Shown here: piece after piece, positions 36,062-45,358 of the stretch | How positions within the stretch are numbered: the first letter of the stretch is position 1 | Layout: every line of letters begins with the position of its first letter | NCBI RefSeq assembly: GCF_001401155.1 | Contig: NZ_LJRO01000181.1 | Coordinates: forward strand, 47,131 to 111,130 | Direction: 5' to 3' | DNA length: 64,000 nt | DNA from: Pseudomonas tremae | Lineage (GTDB): Bacteria > Pseudomonadota > Gammaproteobacteria > Pseudomonadales > Pseudomonadaceae | Notes under the pieces: generated by a model | What the model was told of the DNA's origin: nothing | Seen by the model: the letters and a program-made list of their open reading frames with translations, nothing else | Database searches by the model: none | Made by a program: the position numbers and the translations under genes

Positions 36062-36179
36062 GGATCCATCAAGTGGTGAACAGGAGTTCACCACGATCAA
36101 GGATGATCGACCATCGCCTCGGAGGCAGCCGACAGGGAGTCGGGATGGTCTTGGAAAAACCCGCTTCGGCGGGTTTTTT
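36062..36179 (+). ncRNA. Rsm-family (RsmX-like) small RNA, copy 2
   Basis: A predicted 118-base RNA, tandem paralogue of copy 1. A TAATAT -10 box at 36055-36060 precedes it, and both RNAs begin GGATCCA with the same order of GGA motifs (seven). The terminator is identical (AAACCCGC-TTCG-GCGGGTTT, six T's). Differences are concentrated between the GGA motifs and are partly compensatory (GGTGAACA..GTTCACC in copy 2 against GGTGAACA..GTTCGCC in copy 1), as expected for conserved RNA structure. Confidence 0.7.
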
Positions 36180-36226
36180 ATTGCCTGCAGAAAAGCCCCC
36201 GCGCTTTACGTCACCCCGCTCACAGC

Positions 36227-38398
36227 TTATCGCTTGCCCTGCTTGAAGCGCTGCTGCAGCAAATGTCGCGCAGTACCCGCGTTGACGTAATCCGCGAGCA
36301 GTTTGCCCAGCTCGTCGGGCTTGAGCTTTTTGCCGTCACAGCAGAACTGCGCCAGCATCAGAATGATCTGACGCTTTTTCGAGTGGACTTTCGCATTCGG
36401 CATAGAGAACGAACGTGACGCGCGCTCGGGCAAGGGTGCATCGTCTTCCAGATAAAGGGTCAGAATGGTCCCATAGGCGACATGCAGACCGAAATCAGCG
36501 ATGTGGTGGACCGGGACGGGGGACTTAAGGTTCGCGAACACGAAGTGATCGGGAGTAAGCACCAGGGCGGTCTTGTCGGCTCGCAGGCACAGACGCAGCA
36601 AGGCTGGCAGCAGAATGAGCATGAACAGCGTCAAAATGCCCCCGGCAATCAGCATATGATTTCGTTTGTCTGTAATCGTCTCTGGCAATGACAGCGATTT
36701 GACCATCAAAAAAATGCCCAGCACCAGCAGAGAACCAAGGAATACGCTGAGTAGCGCACCCCGCAGACGCGCGCCTTCATGCAAAGCAACGTCACCGGTG
36801 ACAGTGCTCGCTCGGGCACGCAGTTCGGTCACCACCTCAGCATCATTTGCCACATGATGCTTGATGAAGTCCTCGGTAAGACGAGTGCGCAGTGCCTGAG
36901 GATTGGTGAAGTAATGGTCCATTGCGGCGCGGGCCTGGGCTGCCACGACAGGCCGGGTGCCGGTGCGGATAGCCTCGTCGGCAGCAACCTGCAGTGCGGC
37001 GATACGCTCGCCGTTTGAAGGGTGCGTGTCCGAGGGATGCGGGAGCTGTACGGCCATTTCTTCGTCAGGCAGCGTGAATGCTTTGTCGGCCAGCCCGTGC
37101 AGCACGCTGTCTGGCAGATCCTTGGTGAATACTTCACCGCGCCTGGGGTTGGTGGCACGCGCAATGTGCGCGTAGATGCGCTCCTGCAACAGCGGATCAA
37201 TGGCCGAGATACGCACCAGCGCCGAGGCCGCTGGCGCAGTACCGGCCAGGCTCGCACCCGCAGCATCGGCAGCCAGCTCGCGGACGCGGCTCCAGTGGTT
37301 GACGGCGTGATCGAAGCTTTCCATCAAGTAGAGGCCCAGCGTGAATGCCGGCCGCAAAAGCGTGCGCGGCAGTAAATCGCTGACCAGCATGGTTTCTGCA
37401 ATCACGCCCAGGCTGCGACCGATGCCGTCGTAAATCGGCAGAAAGCGCAGGCTGTACTCGGTGTCCTCGCCAGCAAAGTGTGCCAGCTCATGACCAATCA
37501 CCGCACTGGTCTCGGCGGCATCGAGCAGCCCCAGGTACATGATTGGCACATACAGGGTTCGCCCCTTGAGCACGACTTCGGACGGAAGAAGGGAGACGTC
37601 GCTCGATGTGACGTAAAAGCCTTCAGCCATGCCCAGCACGATGTGATCCGGCGACAACGCGCCGAGCCGCTCAGCCAGTTCGCGAACATAAGTCCAAAGC
37701 ACCGGCGCCTCGTCGGGCGTGACTTGCCGCCCCAGAACCTGCATCGCGACAGGTTCGAACATGCGCAGCATGACGCGCAGCTGCTTACCCATGTGCCAGA
37801 TCGAATACAGGCACGCAGCGACCACCATCATTACCACGATGATCAATTTGAGCTCGCCCGCCGACATACGCCCCAAGTGCCACATCCCAAGGGCTTCAAA
37901 GCTGAGGATGGCAGAGACTGCCGCGCCCATCGCGACGATTTGCCCCACCAATACAAAAGGCATAACACGACTGACCCGGCTGAAGGTATGCAGCAATCGC
38001 TCGCGGGAATGGAGTGCGCGCGAGCCGGCCCATTTAAGCCCTGCCAGCCCGACAGCGCCGACCAGAGCAGCCAGCAGGCCAAGGACAATGACAGCCCGGG
38101 CCAGCCAGGTGGTTACGTTGCCCAGCACCAGCACAGTGCCGAGCCCCTCTTGTGCCTCTTCGAGACGAGACAGCGCCATCGAGATACTGAGATTTTCTCC
38201 ATCTATCTCGATAGTCCGGGTAAGCGCGCTGGGCGATCTGGCAAGTCTTTCGAGAGAGGGACGAGCATGCAACAGGTCAGCCTGGATCTCGGTCAGCCGC
38301 TGAGTGTTGTCGAGACTGCGCTGTAACTGCCAGACGCCCACCAGATTCAGGCCTAGGGGCAGCAAAATGAGTACAGCAATAAGCTTGTAGATTTTCAT
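36227..38398 (-). CDS. Membrane-bound M48-family zinc metallopeptidase
   Basis: A 723-residue inner-membrane protein. An N-terminal membrane helix, then a cluster of helices near residues 90-205, precede the peptidase domain with the zinc motif HExxH in 'SAVIGHELAHFAGEDTEYSL'. A third ligand candidate lies in 'RVRELAADAAGA'. Two more helices follow at about residues 555-610, then a C-terminal PH-like region ('LKSPVPVHHIADFGLHVAYG'). HtpX/Ste24-type peptidases degrade damaged membrane proteins. It is divergent from the T6SS cluster, and no functional link is evident. Confidence 0.82.
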   Translation of the reverse strand: MKIYKLIAVLILLPLGLNLVGVWQLQRSLDNTQRLTEIQADLLHARPSLERLARSPSALTRTIEIDGENLSISMALSRLEEAQEGLGTVLVLGNVTTWLARAVIVLGLLAALVGAVGLAGLKWAGSRALHSRERLLHTFSRVSRVMPFVLVGQIVAMGAAVSAILSFEALGMWHLGRMSAGELKLIIVVMMVVAACLYSIWHMGKQLRVMLRMFEPVAMQVLGRQVTPDEAPVLWTYVRELAERLGALSPDHIVLGMAEGFYVTSSDVSLLPSEVVLKGRTLYVPIMYLGLLDAAETSAVIGHELAHFAGEDTEYSLRFLPIYDGIGRSLGVIAETMLVSDLLPRTLLRPAFTLGLYLMESFDHAVNHWSRVRELAADAAGASLAGTAPAASALVRISAIDPLLQERIYAHIARATNPRRGEVFTKDLPDSVLHGLADKAFTLPDEEMAVQLPHPSDTHPSNGERIAALQVAADEAIRTGTRPVVAAQARAAMDHYFTNPQALRTRLTEDFIKHHVANDAEVVTELRARASTVTGDVALHEGARLRGALLSVFLGSLLVLGIFLMVKSLSLPETITDKRNHMLIAGGILTLFMLILLPALLRLCLRADKTALVLTPDHFVFANLKSPVPVHHIADFGLHVAYGTILTLYLEDDAPLPERASRSFSMPNAKVHSKKRQIILMLAQFCCDGKKLKPDELGKLLADYVNAGTARHLLQQRFKQGKR

Positions 38399-39109
38399 GA
38401 GGCAGGCTCAAGAGGTGCGTCGCTGCTGGCTATCCTTGGCGAGCACAGGTCCATGAGACAAAGCGCCACTGGCGCATGCGTACAGGCGCATCTACCTTGC
38501 ATCACTGCAGAAGGGTATTGCGCTGACGGCGTTATACCGCGATCCACGCGAAGATGTAACAACGTCGCGCAACCGATCAACCGCGCTTCTCACGGCTGTG
38601 CACTGAGTCACGCTCGGGACGAAAAAAGACTCGAGGTGCCATCATTTTTCTTCGCGACAATTCATTTCGATTTTCACCGTGTCAGCGTTAAACCCCGAAA
38701 AATAATCCTTCGCCGCTTAATCGGTTCATCTTTTTAAGCTTAATTTGACGCCGGAAAAGTATACGAGCACACGGCCTAAACCCTTTTAAATCAAAGCCTG
38801 AGCTTATATGCAGGGCGCAATCTAATACCGTGATAGCATATGGGCATCATTGCTTAGTGTAACAAAACCGAGAAAATATCTACCGTCTGTAGGAACTTTC
38901 CTACCAAAAGTACTGCCATAGACCACATTGCTGGCTATACGATTCCTATATGCCAGTACAAGATCCTTCCTCATTATGTCCGTGCGTTTTGCAGTGATTC
39001 ATTTCAAAACCACTTCGTGAGCAGGTGTGCAGTCGAGAAACTCGCAGCCCCTCCCCGTCCCCGGTCTGATCCGGGAAGCGGTCGTGAAGGGTTCAAGGAC
39101 GATGTACCG
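38399..39109. other. AT-rich upstream region of the T6SS cluster
   Basis: 711 bases without a gene, between the divergent M48 peptidase and the first T6SS gene. It is markedly AT-rich from 38640 on, as is common for silenced or heavily regulated promoters, and contains the 16-base palindrome listed separately. No convincing sigma-54 or hrp box was found. Confidence 0.5.
38889..38904. promoter_or_regulatory. Palindrome in T6SS promoter region
   Basis: GTAGGAACTTTCCTAC is a perfect inverted repeat with seven-base arms around CT, about 205 bases before the first T6SS gene. It is a candidate binding site for a dimeric regulator; the regulator is not known. Confidence 0.35.
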
Positions 39110-39859
39110 ATGACTCAGACGTTCGATATAGAAGCATTGATCAAGCTGCGCAAACAGACGCGCGCTATTTCCGACGCGCTCAAGGTGCAGGCGTCCGACT
39201 ATCTGTCGACCCTGGCGTTGCTGATACGCCCGCAGACATTCTTCGGTGAATACCTGCAGGGCGCACAACGTAGCAGTGGTCGCGAGACACAGCACCACTT
39301 CAAAGAGCTCAAGGAGCTCTATGACCGCATTGCATCGGCAGAGCCGTTCAAGCTGGTCAACGAACTGGAAGTGCCACTGAACCTGATCAGCACGACGCCT
39401 GAGCTGTTCCCGCTTGAATACGACATGGTGCTGTCACAAAGCGGGCAGACCATTCGCATCACCAGCCCGGTTCGCTGGGTGGTGGGCTTCAACTCGTTCG
39501 AGCTGGCGCAGTTTCGCAAAGTGATCAAGGACCCGAATCGCAGCAGCGCAGAGCTGTATCGCTACGTTGTGCATTATCTGGTGCTGTTCTATTGCCTGAG
39601 CAAGTCGCCGGGCATGAGCCGCCTGTTCGAAGGGCTGCGCTTTCCGGTCAGTTTCGAGCGTTTGAAAGACTTCGGCGATCTGCCGTTTTGTGTGATCAGT
39701 TCACCTGTGCGCTCCGAGCTGCCGGATGAATCGGTCATCCGCAACAGCACGCAGATCGCAGGTAATACAAGCTTCGAAGAGTTGGTCGGGCACGAAAATA
39801 TTCTGGAAATGAACGATGAAATCCGTCAGCGCCTTTTGCTGACGATTGAAGGACTCTAA
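39110..39859 (+). CDS. T6SS-associated protein of unknown function, upstream of tssB
   Basis: A 249-residue soluble protein without signal peptide or membrane helix, starting at ATG 39110 behind AAGGA ('MTQTFDIEALIKLRKQTRAI'). It is first in the T6SS gene run and 69 bases before tssB. I do not recognise its family. The helical N-terminus with 'ALLIRPQTFFGEYLQG' and the beta-rich middle ('FPLEYDMVLSQSGQTIRITS') suggest a two-domain protein. By position it may be a sheath or baseplate accessory, but that is only inference. Confidence 0.75.
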   Translation: MTQTFDIEALIKLRKQTRAISDALKVQASDYLSTLALLIRPQTFFGEYLQGAQRSSGRETQHHFKELKELYDRIASAEPFKLVNELEVPLNLISTTPELFPLEYDMVLSQSGQTIRITSPVRWVVGFNSFELAQFRKVIKDPNRSSAELYRYVVHYLVLFYCLSKSPGMSRLFEGLRFPVSFERLKDFGDLPFCVISSPVRSELPDESVIRNSTQIAGNTSFEELVGHENILEMNDEIRQRLLLTIEGL

Positions 39860-39928
39860 TCGCGCCTGGCCTGCAGCAGGCCCGGTACGCAAACGACTTG
39901 CAGCGAGTTGCTCGCACAGGAGATGACG

Positions 39929-40462
39929 ATGGCGAAGAAGGAAAGTACTCAGCACAAGCTTGACCGCGTTCGCGCGCCTCGGGTCCACATTACCTACGAC
40001 GTCGATATCGGCGATGCTCAGGAAAAGAAAGAGCTGCCATTCGTCGTAGGCGTTTTGGGGGATTTCTCCGGCAACCCGCTGGAGCCGCTGCCCAAGCTGA
40101 AGGATCGCAAGTTCATCTTCATTGATCGAGACAACTTCAACGGCGTTCTCAAGGGCATCAAGCCGCGCCTGGCCTATCGCGTCGACAATACGCTGGCCAA
40201 AGACGGTACTCAGCTCGGCGTCGAGTTGAACTTCAATGCGCTTGAAGACTTCGAGCCGCAGAACGTCGTGCGTCAGGTCGAGCCGCTGCGCAAGCTGCTG
40301 GAAGTACGCAACAAGCTGGCCGACCTGCGCAACAAGATGGGTGGCAACGACAAGCTTGAAGAGCTGCTGATGGATGTGTTGCAGAACACTGAAAAGCTCA
40401 AAACCCTGGGCAAGGAATTCGGTCGCGAAGCAGCCGTTCCAGCCACCGATAGCAAAGAGTAA
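39929..40462 (+). CDS. tssB: T6SS contractile sheath small subunit
   Basis: A 177-residue cytoplasmic sheath protein (VipA/TssB) that pairs with TssC to build the contractile sheath around the Hcp tube. 'RVHITYDVDIGDAQEKKELPF' in part, 'VGVLGDFSG', 'FIFIDRDNFNGVLKGIKPRL' and the C-terminal helix 'LRNKMGGNDKLEELL' are typical. ATG 39929 has AGGAG six bases upstream; the two earlier in-frame ATG/TTG codons are badly spaced. tssC follows 14 bases later. Confidence 0.97.
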   Translation: MAKKESTQHKLDRVRAPRVHITYDVDIGDAQEKKELPFVVGVLGDFSGNPLEPLPKLKDRKFIFIDRDNFNGVLKGIKPRLAYRVDNTLAKDGTQLGVELNFNALEDFEPQNVVRQVEPLRKLLEVRNKLADLRNKMGGNDKLEELLMDVLQNTEKLKTLGKEFGREAAVPATDSKE

Positions 40463-40476
40463 GGAGGAGCCTGACG

Positions 40477-41979
40477 ATGACCGATAAGCAAACCGCGACT
40501 CAGCAGGACGGCGCTCTGGTTGAAGTTGAAAACTTCGCCCCGCAATCTTCCTTGCTCGACAGCATCATTTCCGAAAGCCGCGTTGCACGCTCCGAAACCG
40601 AGCGTTCCCGTACCCGCGACCTGATCGGCGAACTCGTGGCCCAGGTGCTGGAAGGCGAGATGACGCCGAGCAAGGACCTGATCGCCGTGCTCGATGCACG
40701 CATCGCTGAAATCGATTCGATGCTTTCCGAGCAGATGAACGAGATTATGCATGCTCGTGAGTTCCAACAGCTCGAAGCCTCCTGGCGCGGCCTGAAATAC
40801 CAGGTTGACCAGACCGAGACCAGCACCACGCTGAAGATTCATCTGCTCAACGCATCGAAAAAAGACCTGGTCCGTGACCTCAAGGCTTCCTCCGAATTCG
40901 ACCAGAGCGCGCTGTTCAAGAAGATCTACGAAGAAGAGTACGGCACCTTCGGTGGTGCGCCGTTCGGCATGTTGCTGGGTGACTACGAGTTCAACCGCAG
41001 CCCGGAAGACATGTATCTGCTGGAAGAAATCTCCCACGTTGCGGCCGCTGCCCACGCGCCGTTCATTTCGGCAGCCTCGGCAGAGCTGTTCGGCTGGGAC
41101 TCGTTCACCGACATGGCCGGTCCTCGCGACCTGGCGAAAATCTTCGACACCGTTGAATACGCCAAGTGGAAGTCGTTCCGCGCCTCCGAAGACTCCCGTT
41201 ACGTCGGCCTGACCCTGCCGCACGTGCTCGGTCGCCTGCCGTATGGCCCGGATACCACGCCAGTCGAAGAATTCAACTTTGTCGAAAGCGTCGATGGCCG
41301 TGACCACAACAAATACCTGTGGATGAACGCTGCCTACGCACTGGGCACTCGCGTGACCGACGCATTCTCCCGCTACGGCTGGTGCGTGGCGATCCGTGGC
41401 GTGGAAGGCGGTGGTCTGGTCGAAGGCCTGCCGACTCACACCTTCAAGACCGATGACGGCGAAATCGCGCTCAAATGCCCGACTGAAATTGCTATCACCG
41501 ACCGTCGCGAGAAAGAGCTGTCGGACCTGGGGTTCATCCCTCTGGTGCATTGCAAAGGCACTGACTACGCCGCGTTCTTCGGCACTCAGTCGACCCAGAA
41601 GCAGAAGCAGTACAACACCGATATCGCCAACGCCAACGCCCGTCTTTCGGCGCAGCTGCAGTACATCTTCGCGACCTCGCGTATCGCTCACTACATGAAA
41701 GCGATCATGCGCGACAAGATCGGTAGTTTTGCGTCCCGTAAGGACGTCGAGCTGTTCCTCAACAAGTGGCTGTCGAGCTATGTGTTGCTGGACGATACCG
41801 CCAGCCAGGAAGCCAAGGCCAAGTTCCCGTTGCGCGAAGCGCGGGCCGAAGTCTTCGAAGTGCCTGGCAAACCGGGCGTCTACAAGGCTGTGACTTACCT
41901 GCGTCCGCATTACCAACTGGATGAACTGACAGCTTCGTTGCGTCTGGTCGCCGAATTGCCGCAATCAACTCGCGGCTAA
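40477..41979 (+). CDS. tssC: T6SS contractile sheath large subunit
   Basis: A 500-residue VipB/TssC protein, the main sheath component and ClpV substrate complex. Signature strings are 'EFQQLEASWRGLKYQVDQTE', 'YGTFGGAPFGMLLGDYEF' and 'VARLPYGPDTTPVEEFNF' (here 'GRLPYG'). There is a strong AAGGAGGAG ribosome site. Full length. Confidence 0.98.
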   Translation: MTDKQTATQQDGALVEVENFAPQSSLLDSIISESRVARSETERSRTRDLIGELVAQVLEGEMTPSKDLIAVLDARIAEIDSMLSEQMNEIMHAREFQQLEASWRGLKYQVDQTETSTTLKIHLLNASKKDLVRDLKASSEFDQSALFKKIYEEEYGTFGGAPFGMLLGDYEFNRSPEDMYLLEEISHVAAAAHAPFISAASAELFGWDSFTDMAGPRDLAKIFDTVEYAKWKSFRASEDSRYVGLTLPHVLGRLPYGPDTTPVEEFNFVESVDGRDHNKYLWMNAAYALGTRVTDAFSRYGWCVAIRGVEGGGLVEGLPTHTFKTDDGEIALKCPTEIAITDRREKELSDLGFIPLVHCKGTDYAAFFGTQSTQKQKQYNTDIANANARLSAQLQYIFATSRIAHYMKAIMRDKIGSFASRKDVELFLNKWLSSYVLLDDTASQEAKAKFPLREARAEVFEVPGKPGVYKAVTYLRPHYQLDELTASLRLVAELPQSTRG

Positions 41980-42009
41980 CAACATCCATTACGTGGCCAG
42001 GGAGGCAAC

Positions 42010-42492
42010 ATGAGTAGCCAACACAAGCTGTTGCCTTCATTGCTGGATCGATTGCTCGACGATCGTCCGCATCAGTCCATGGAAGCATCATCGCAACGTC
42101 TTTGCTCGCTGGCCGATTACAAGGCCAGCATCGTTCGGGACCTGGAGATTCTGGTGAACACTCGCCAGTCTCTGGTCGCTGGCGAGCTGGAAGGCTTCGC
42201 CAATCTGAGCGGTACCATTCTCGATTACGGTATGCCCGACTTCACCAGTCGGAGCGTGCTCGACCCACAGGATCGTCTGCTGATCCAGCGTCAGCTGGAA
42301 AAGGCGATCACCGTGGGCGACCGACGCTTTCGTAGCGTGAAAGTCCAGTTGCTTGCACAACAGACCGGCCAACGCATGCTGACTTTTCGTGTGGACGCAG
42401 TACTGCGCCTGCAGGACATTTCGCGTCAGGTTTCTTTTGACGCTGTGCTGCAGGTCAACACTCAGGAATACAAAGTGCAGAACCTCAACTGA
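42010..42492 (+). CDS. tssE: T6SS baseplate wedge protein, gp25-like
   Basis: A 160-residue homologue of phage T4 gp25, which starts sheath assembly at the baseplate. It shows 'LLDRLLDDRP' at the N-terminus, the conserved 'YGMPDFTS' and the 'RQLEKAITVGDRRF' helix of gp25/TssE. The stop overlaps the tssF start by one base. Confidence 0.95.
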   Translation: MSSQHKLLPSLLDRLLDDRPHQSMEASSQRLCSLADYKASIVRDLEILVNTRQSLVAGELEGFANLSGTILDYGMPDFTSRSVLDPQDRLLIQRQLEKAITVGDRRFRSVKVQLLAQQTGQRMLTFRVDAVLRLQDISRQVSFDAVLQVNTQEYKVQNLN

Positions 42493-44324
42493 TGCTCGAC
42501 GATCTGCTGCCCTACTACGAGAAAGAACTCTCGCACCTGCGCTTTCTGGGCCAGGAATTCGCCGCTCAATATCCGAAGATCGCGTCGCGGCTTCTGATCG
42601 AAGGCGACAATTGCGAGGACCCGCACACCGAGCGCCTGATCGAGGCGTTCTCGTTCCTTTCTGCGCGCGTACACAAGAAACTCGATGACGAGTTTCCGGA
42701 AATCGTCGAGTCGTTTCTGGAGGTGCTGTACCCGCATTACCTGCGCCCTACCCCCTCGATGTCCATCGTCGAGTTCAACATGGGCAAGCAGGAAAAGGTC
42801 ACCGAGTCCTATCGAGTGGCCCGCCACACAGAGCTGCACGCCAATGCGGTGGACGGCATCGTGTGCAAGTTTCGTACGTGCTACCCGGTCGAGATGTGGC
42901 CGGTTGCAGTGCAAAGCGCTTCTTTCATTGAAATGGAGCGCTCGGCGTTCAACGGCCACAGTGCAGACCTGATTGCACGCCTGCGCATCGGTCTGGCCGC
43001 TACTTCCGATGTCCTGTTTGGCAAGATGGAACTGGACCGCCTGCGCTTTTTCCTCGATGGCGAAAGCACGCTCATGCATCAGTTGTACGAGCTGCTGTTC
43101 AACAACCTGGCCAAGGCCACATTGTCGTTCGAAGACGAAGGACGGATTCGCGAGGTGGTACTGCCAGCTGGTGCGTTGAAGTCCGTGGGCTATGGCCTGG
43201 ATGAAGGCCTGGTAGATTACTCGGAGCGCTCGTTTCTGGGTTATCGACTGCTGCACGAGTACTTCACGTTCCCGGACAAGTTCATGTTCTTCGACCTGTC
43301 GGGCTTTGCGCGCATCCTGGCGGGCAAAGAGATCGCCAAAGTCGAAATCAATTTCTACTTTTCCGATTACGACCTGACAGATCGCTTGGCACGCCTGACC
43401 CAGAACATCGGCCGTAACAATTTCAAGCTCAACTGCACCCCGATAATCAACCTGTTCCGCCAACAGGCCGAGCCGATCAAGCTGACCCACGTGCAGCATG
43501 AATACGCCGTAACGCCGGACGTGCGCCTGCAAAGCTCCGCCGAAGTGGTATCGATCGACCGCGTGCGCCGCGTGAAGAAAATCAACGGCAACGACCAGGT
43601 CGGCACCTGCCATCCGTTCTTTGAGCCTCGCGGTGATCAAGGCCCTGGGCAAAGTTTTTGGATAGCCCGGCGGCGCCCTACGCAAAGCCGGCAAAGCGAT
43701 GGCTCGAACATGTTCATCCGGGTTGTGGACCGTGATCTGGAGCTGCTTGACTCCAATAACGACACGCTGAGTATCCGCCTGACGTGCAGCAACCGCGACC
43801 TGCCGCTGATGCTGCCATTTGGCGGCGAGCGCGGAGATTTCAATATTCCGTCCAACTCGGTGATCAAAGACATTCGCTGCCTGCGCAAGCCCACCGCGAC
43901 GGTCCGAGTACCGCTGGGCAACGGGGTCATCTGGCGTTTGATTTCCCACCTGTCGCTCAACCACATGTCGCTGGTTTCGAAGGGGCGCGAAGTGCTGCTC
44001 GAGCTGCTGTCGCTTTACAACTACCGCAACGTGTCGGCGATCCGCAAGCAGATCAACGGCATTGTTTCGGTGACCAGCGAACCGGTGGTGGCGCGTATCG
44101 GCCATCCACGCCCGAACTTTGTTCGCGGCATCGGCATCACGCTGAAATTCGATGAAAGCCAGTACACCGGCAGCGGCGTATTTCTGTTCGGCATGGTGCT
44201 TGACCACTTCTTCGGCCAGTACTGCTCGATGAACAGCTTTACCCAATTAACCCTTCGCACCTTGCAGCGCGAAAAGAGAGTGGTCCAATGGCCCCCGCGA
44301 ACAGGCGATCAACCCCTGGTCTGA
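42492..44324 (+). CDS. tssF: T6SS baseplate protein TssF
   Basis: A 610-residue baseplate component related to phage gp6. The N-terminus 'LLPYYEKELSHLRFLGQEFA' and the following 'YPKIASRL' and 'EFPEIVESFLEVLYPHYLRP' are strong family marks. It forms a wedge with TssE, TssG and TssK. Its end overlaps tssG by 37 bases, indicating translational coupling. Confidence 0.97.
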   Translation: MLDDLLPYYEKELSHLRFLGQEFAAQYPKIASRLLIEGDNCEDPHTERLIEAFSFLSARVHKKLDDEFPEIVESFLEVLYPHYLRPTPSMSIVEFNMGKQEKVTESYRVARHTELHANAVDGIVCKFRTCYPVEMWPVAVQSASFIEMERSAFNGHSADLIARLRIGLAATSDVLFGKMELDRLRFFLDGESTLMHQLYELLFNNLAKATLSFEDEGRIREVVLPAGALKSVGYGLDEGLVDYSERSFLGYRLLHEYFTFPDKFMFFDLSGFARILAGKEIAKVEINFYFSDYDLTDRLARLTQNIGRNNFKLNCTPIINLFRQQAEPIKLTHVQHEYAVTPDVRLQSSAEVVSIDRVRRVKKINGNDQVGTCHPFFEPRGDQGPGQSFWIARRRPTQSRQSDGSNMFIRVVDRDLELLDSNNDTLSIRLTCSNRDLPLMLPFGGERGDFNIPSNSVIKDIRCLRKPTATVRVPLGNGVIWRLISHLSLNHMSLVSKGREVLLELLSLYNYRNVSAIRKQINGIVSVTSEPVVARIGHPRPNFVRGIGITLKFDESQYTGSGVFLFGMVLDHFFGQYCSMNSFTQLTLRTLQREKRVVQWPPRTGDQPLV

Positions 44325-45358
44325 TTGACCAGGCAAGGGCTGAGCCGCACCGATTCGAATTTTTTCAGTTGGTGCGTTTGCTTCGCCTGCACTACAGCAG
44401 AAACGGGCGCATGGACCTGGAAACCAGGCCGCATGAAGACCCCCTGCGTTTTCGTTCGCAGCTGTCACTCAACTTCCCGGCCAGTGAAGTCAGTGATCTG
44501 CAGTTCGAACGCGAGGGCAAGGTATCGGCCGCAGGTTTGCCGCTGTCCGAGGTGCAAGTCACGTTCATGGGGCTGGTCGGGCCGTCTGGCGTATTGCCGC
44601 GCCCTTACACCGAGCTGCTTATCGATCGGCACATCCAGTATCGGGATGACGCTGCGCATGCGTTTCTGGATGTTTTTTCGCACCGCATGACCACGCTGTT
44701 TTACGAAGCCTGGCAGAAGTACAAGTTTTACATCGAGTACGAGCGCAGCGGCACATCGAACTTTGATCGTTATTTGCTCAACCTTGTGGGCTTCGGTCCT
44801 GAGGCGCTGAAACGCAAATTCGACAAGGGCGAGTCGCCACTGCGTCGCGAACTGTTCAGTTATTTCTCGGGAATGTTTACCCAGAAGCCCCGTAATGCCC
44901 TGAACCTGGAGGTCATGCTGAGTTTTTATTTCTCGCTGCCGTTCAAGGTCCAGCAGTTTGCCGGACGCTGGCTGAAGCTCGACAGCAGCCAGTGTACGCA
45001 ACTGGGTCGCAAAAATGCCGTGCTCGGGCAAAGCGCCGTGGCCGGCAATCGCGTCTGGGATTACCAGTCGTGCGTGCGTATCGAAATGGGTCCGCTGGAG
45101 CTGGTCGATTACCAGCGTTTCCAGCCGGGCGCTGTGGATTACCAGAAGCTGGTTGAACTGGTGCGTTTTTATATCGGTGCCGAACTGGACTTCCAGATTG
45201 CGCCGAAGCTCAAACCCGAAGCTGTACCCGTGGCCCGACTGGGCCGCCAAGGCAACGTATCTCTGGGCTGGCTTGGCTGGCTCAAACGCCCCGGTGTCGA
45301 CGTGGAGCCTTCACGTTGCGCCCTTTTTCACATTCCTTTTGATGGGGTCTCCCTGTGA
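44288..45358 (+). CDS. tssG: T6SS baseplate protein TssG
   Basis: A 356-residue baseplate protein. It shows 'RAEPHRFEFFQLVRLLRLHY', 'VQVTFMGLVGPSGVLPRPYTELL' in pieces, and 'FYEAWQKYKF', typical of TssG (ImpH). It bridges TssF and TssK. Its stop overlaps the clpV GTG. Confidence 0.96.
   Translation: MAPANRRSTPGLIDQARAEPHRFEFFQLVRLLRLHYSRNGRMDLETRPHEDPLRFRSQLSLNFPASEVSDLQFEREGKVSAAGLPLSEVQVTFMGLVGPSGVLPRPYTELLIDRHIQYRDDAAHAFLDVFSHRMTTLFYEAWQKYKFYIEYERSGTSNFDRYLLNLVGFGPEALKRKFDKGESPLRRELFSYFSGMFTQKPRNALNLEVMLSFYFSLPFKVQQFAGRWLKLDSSQCTQLGRKNAVLGQSAVAGNRVWDYQSCVRIEMGPLELVDYQRFQPGAVDYQKLVELVRFYIGAELDFQIAPKLKPEAVPVARLGRQGNVSLGWLGWLKRPGVDVEPSRCALFHIPFDGVSL

Noticed and set aside
38840..38870. Sigma-54 promoter before the T6SS cluster
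   Set aside because: The GG and GC elements have the wrong spacing.
38889..38935. GGAACTT as the -35 of an AlgU-type promoter
   Set aside because: No matching TCTGA box at 16-17 bases.
40273..41964. 563-codon frame antisense to tssC
   Set aside because: Shadow frame; tssC is unmistakable.
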